Source of the DNA: Desulfocapsa sp.
Lineage (GTDB): Bacteria; Desulfobacterota; Desulfobulbia; Desulfobulbales; Desulfocapsaceae
Assembly: GCA_013426795.1 (NCBI GenBank)
Contig: JACDZF010000008.1
Span: 1 to 38,657, forward strand
Reading direction: 5' to 3'
Length of the DNA stretch: 38,657 bases
Under the pieces are notes generated by a model. The model was given only the letters and a program-made list of their open reading frames with translations. It was not told the origin of the DNA and made no database searches. Position numbers and translations under genes: made by a program. Position 1 is the stretch's first letter. Each line of letters opens with the position of its first letter. Of the stretch, positions 38,539 through 38,657 are shown one piece after another.

Positions 38539-38657
38539 ATGTCCCCACGTCCCGGTATCGATTCTGCCCGCATTCCCCGTCATGTGGCCATCATTATGGA
38601 TGGAAATGGGCGATGGGCACAACGGCGTCATCAACCACGACTTTATGGCCATAAGGT
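38539..38657 (+). CDS. uppS: Isoprenyl transferase (undecaprenyl diphosphate synthase), 5' part only
   Basis: The window ends inside this gene after about 39 codons. The visible N-terminus has [17 protein letters not shown], the catalytic Asp–Gly–Asn–Gly–Arg–Trp motif of cis-prenyltransferases (D21 here), followed by a GHK segment. UppS makes the C55 lipid carrier for peptidoglycan. frr–uppS is a common bacterial pair, with cdsA and dxr often next. A GAAGGT sequence lies about 15 nt before the ATG, so the exact start is not certain. Confidence 0.88.
   Translation, partial: MSPRPGIDSARIPRHVAIIMDGNGRWAQRRHQPRLYGHK

Noticed and set aside
37953..38573. 206-aa antisense open frame over frr
   Set aside because: It overlaps the well-conserved frr gene and the uppS start; low-complexity translation with no family signature.

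Overview
This 38.7-kb window is a bacterial chromosomal core locus. It holds the tRNA–tuf–sec–nusG–rplKAJL–rpoBC cluster, then the str, S10, spc and alpha ribosomal-protein operons, then rpsB–tsf–pyrH–frr–uppS. I count 50 protein genes (the last one cut by the window edge) and 5 tRNAs, all on the + strand. The diagnostic bacterial markers are the tuf–rpmG–trnW–secE–nusG order, split rpoB/rpoC and the canonical S10–spc order. A delta-proteobacterial (Desulfobacterota, possibly Desulfobulbales) origin is my inference from gene content, protein style, moderate-to-low G+C, two tuf copies and a cysteine-cluster (YkgJ-type) gene after rplQ. I cannot confirm it without a search.

Layout. 1–176: a terminator of an upstream unit and a candidate tRNA promoter. 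177–640: tRNA-Thr(TGT), Tyr(GTA), Gly(TCC) and Thr(GGT), leading into tuf copy 1. 1939–3212: rpmG, tRNA-Trp, secE, nusG. 3343–5780: rplK, rplA, an L10-leader-type RNA, rplJ, rplL. 5781–6168: a 388-bp gap with an attenuator-like hairpin. 6169–14387: rpoB and rpoC. 14555–18818: rpsL, rpsG, fusA and tuf copy 2. 18831–34198: rpsJ through rplQ (S10, spc and alpha genes without a long break), closed by a strong terminator. 34341–35105: a YkgJ-family cysteine-cluster protein. 35320–38369: rpsB, tsf, pyrH, frr. 38539 to the end: the start of uppS.

Functionally the window supplies ribosomal subunit proteins, the core RNA polymerase subunits (alpha, beta, beta'), initiation, elongation and recycling factors (IF-1, EF-Tu twice, EF-G, EF-Ts, RRF), the SecYE translocon, NusG, methionine aminopeptidase and UMP kinase. 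Together these couple transcription, translation, nascent-chain processing and export. Visible regulation includes an L10 leader before rplJL, an attenuator-like hairpin between rplL and rpoB, another between rpsB and tsf, and an unexpected terminator-like hairpin inside the spc genes between rpsE and rpmD. I found no mobile element, CRISPR array, prophage or defence system, and no evidence of an undescribed multi-gene system. The points worth a second look are regulatory RNA structures, start-codon usage, the perfectly identical tuf pair and the YkgJ-type gene.
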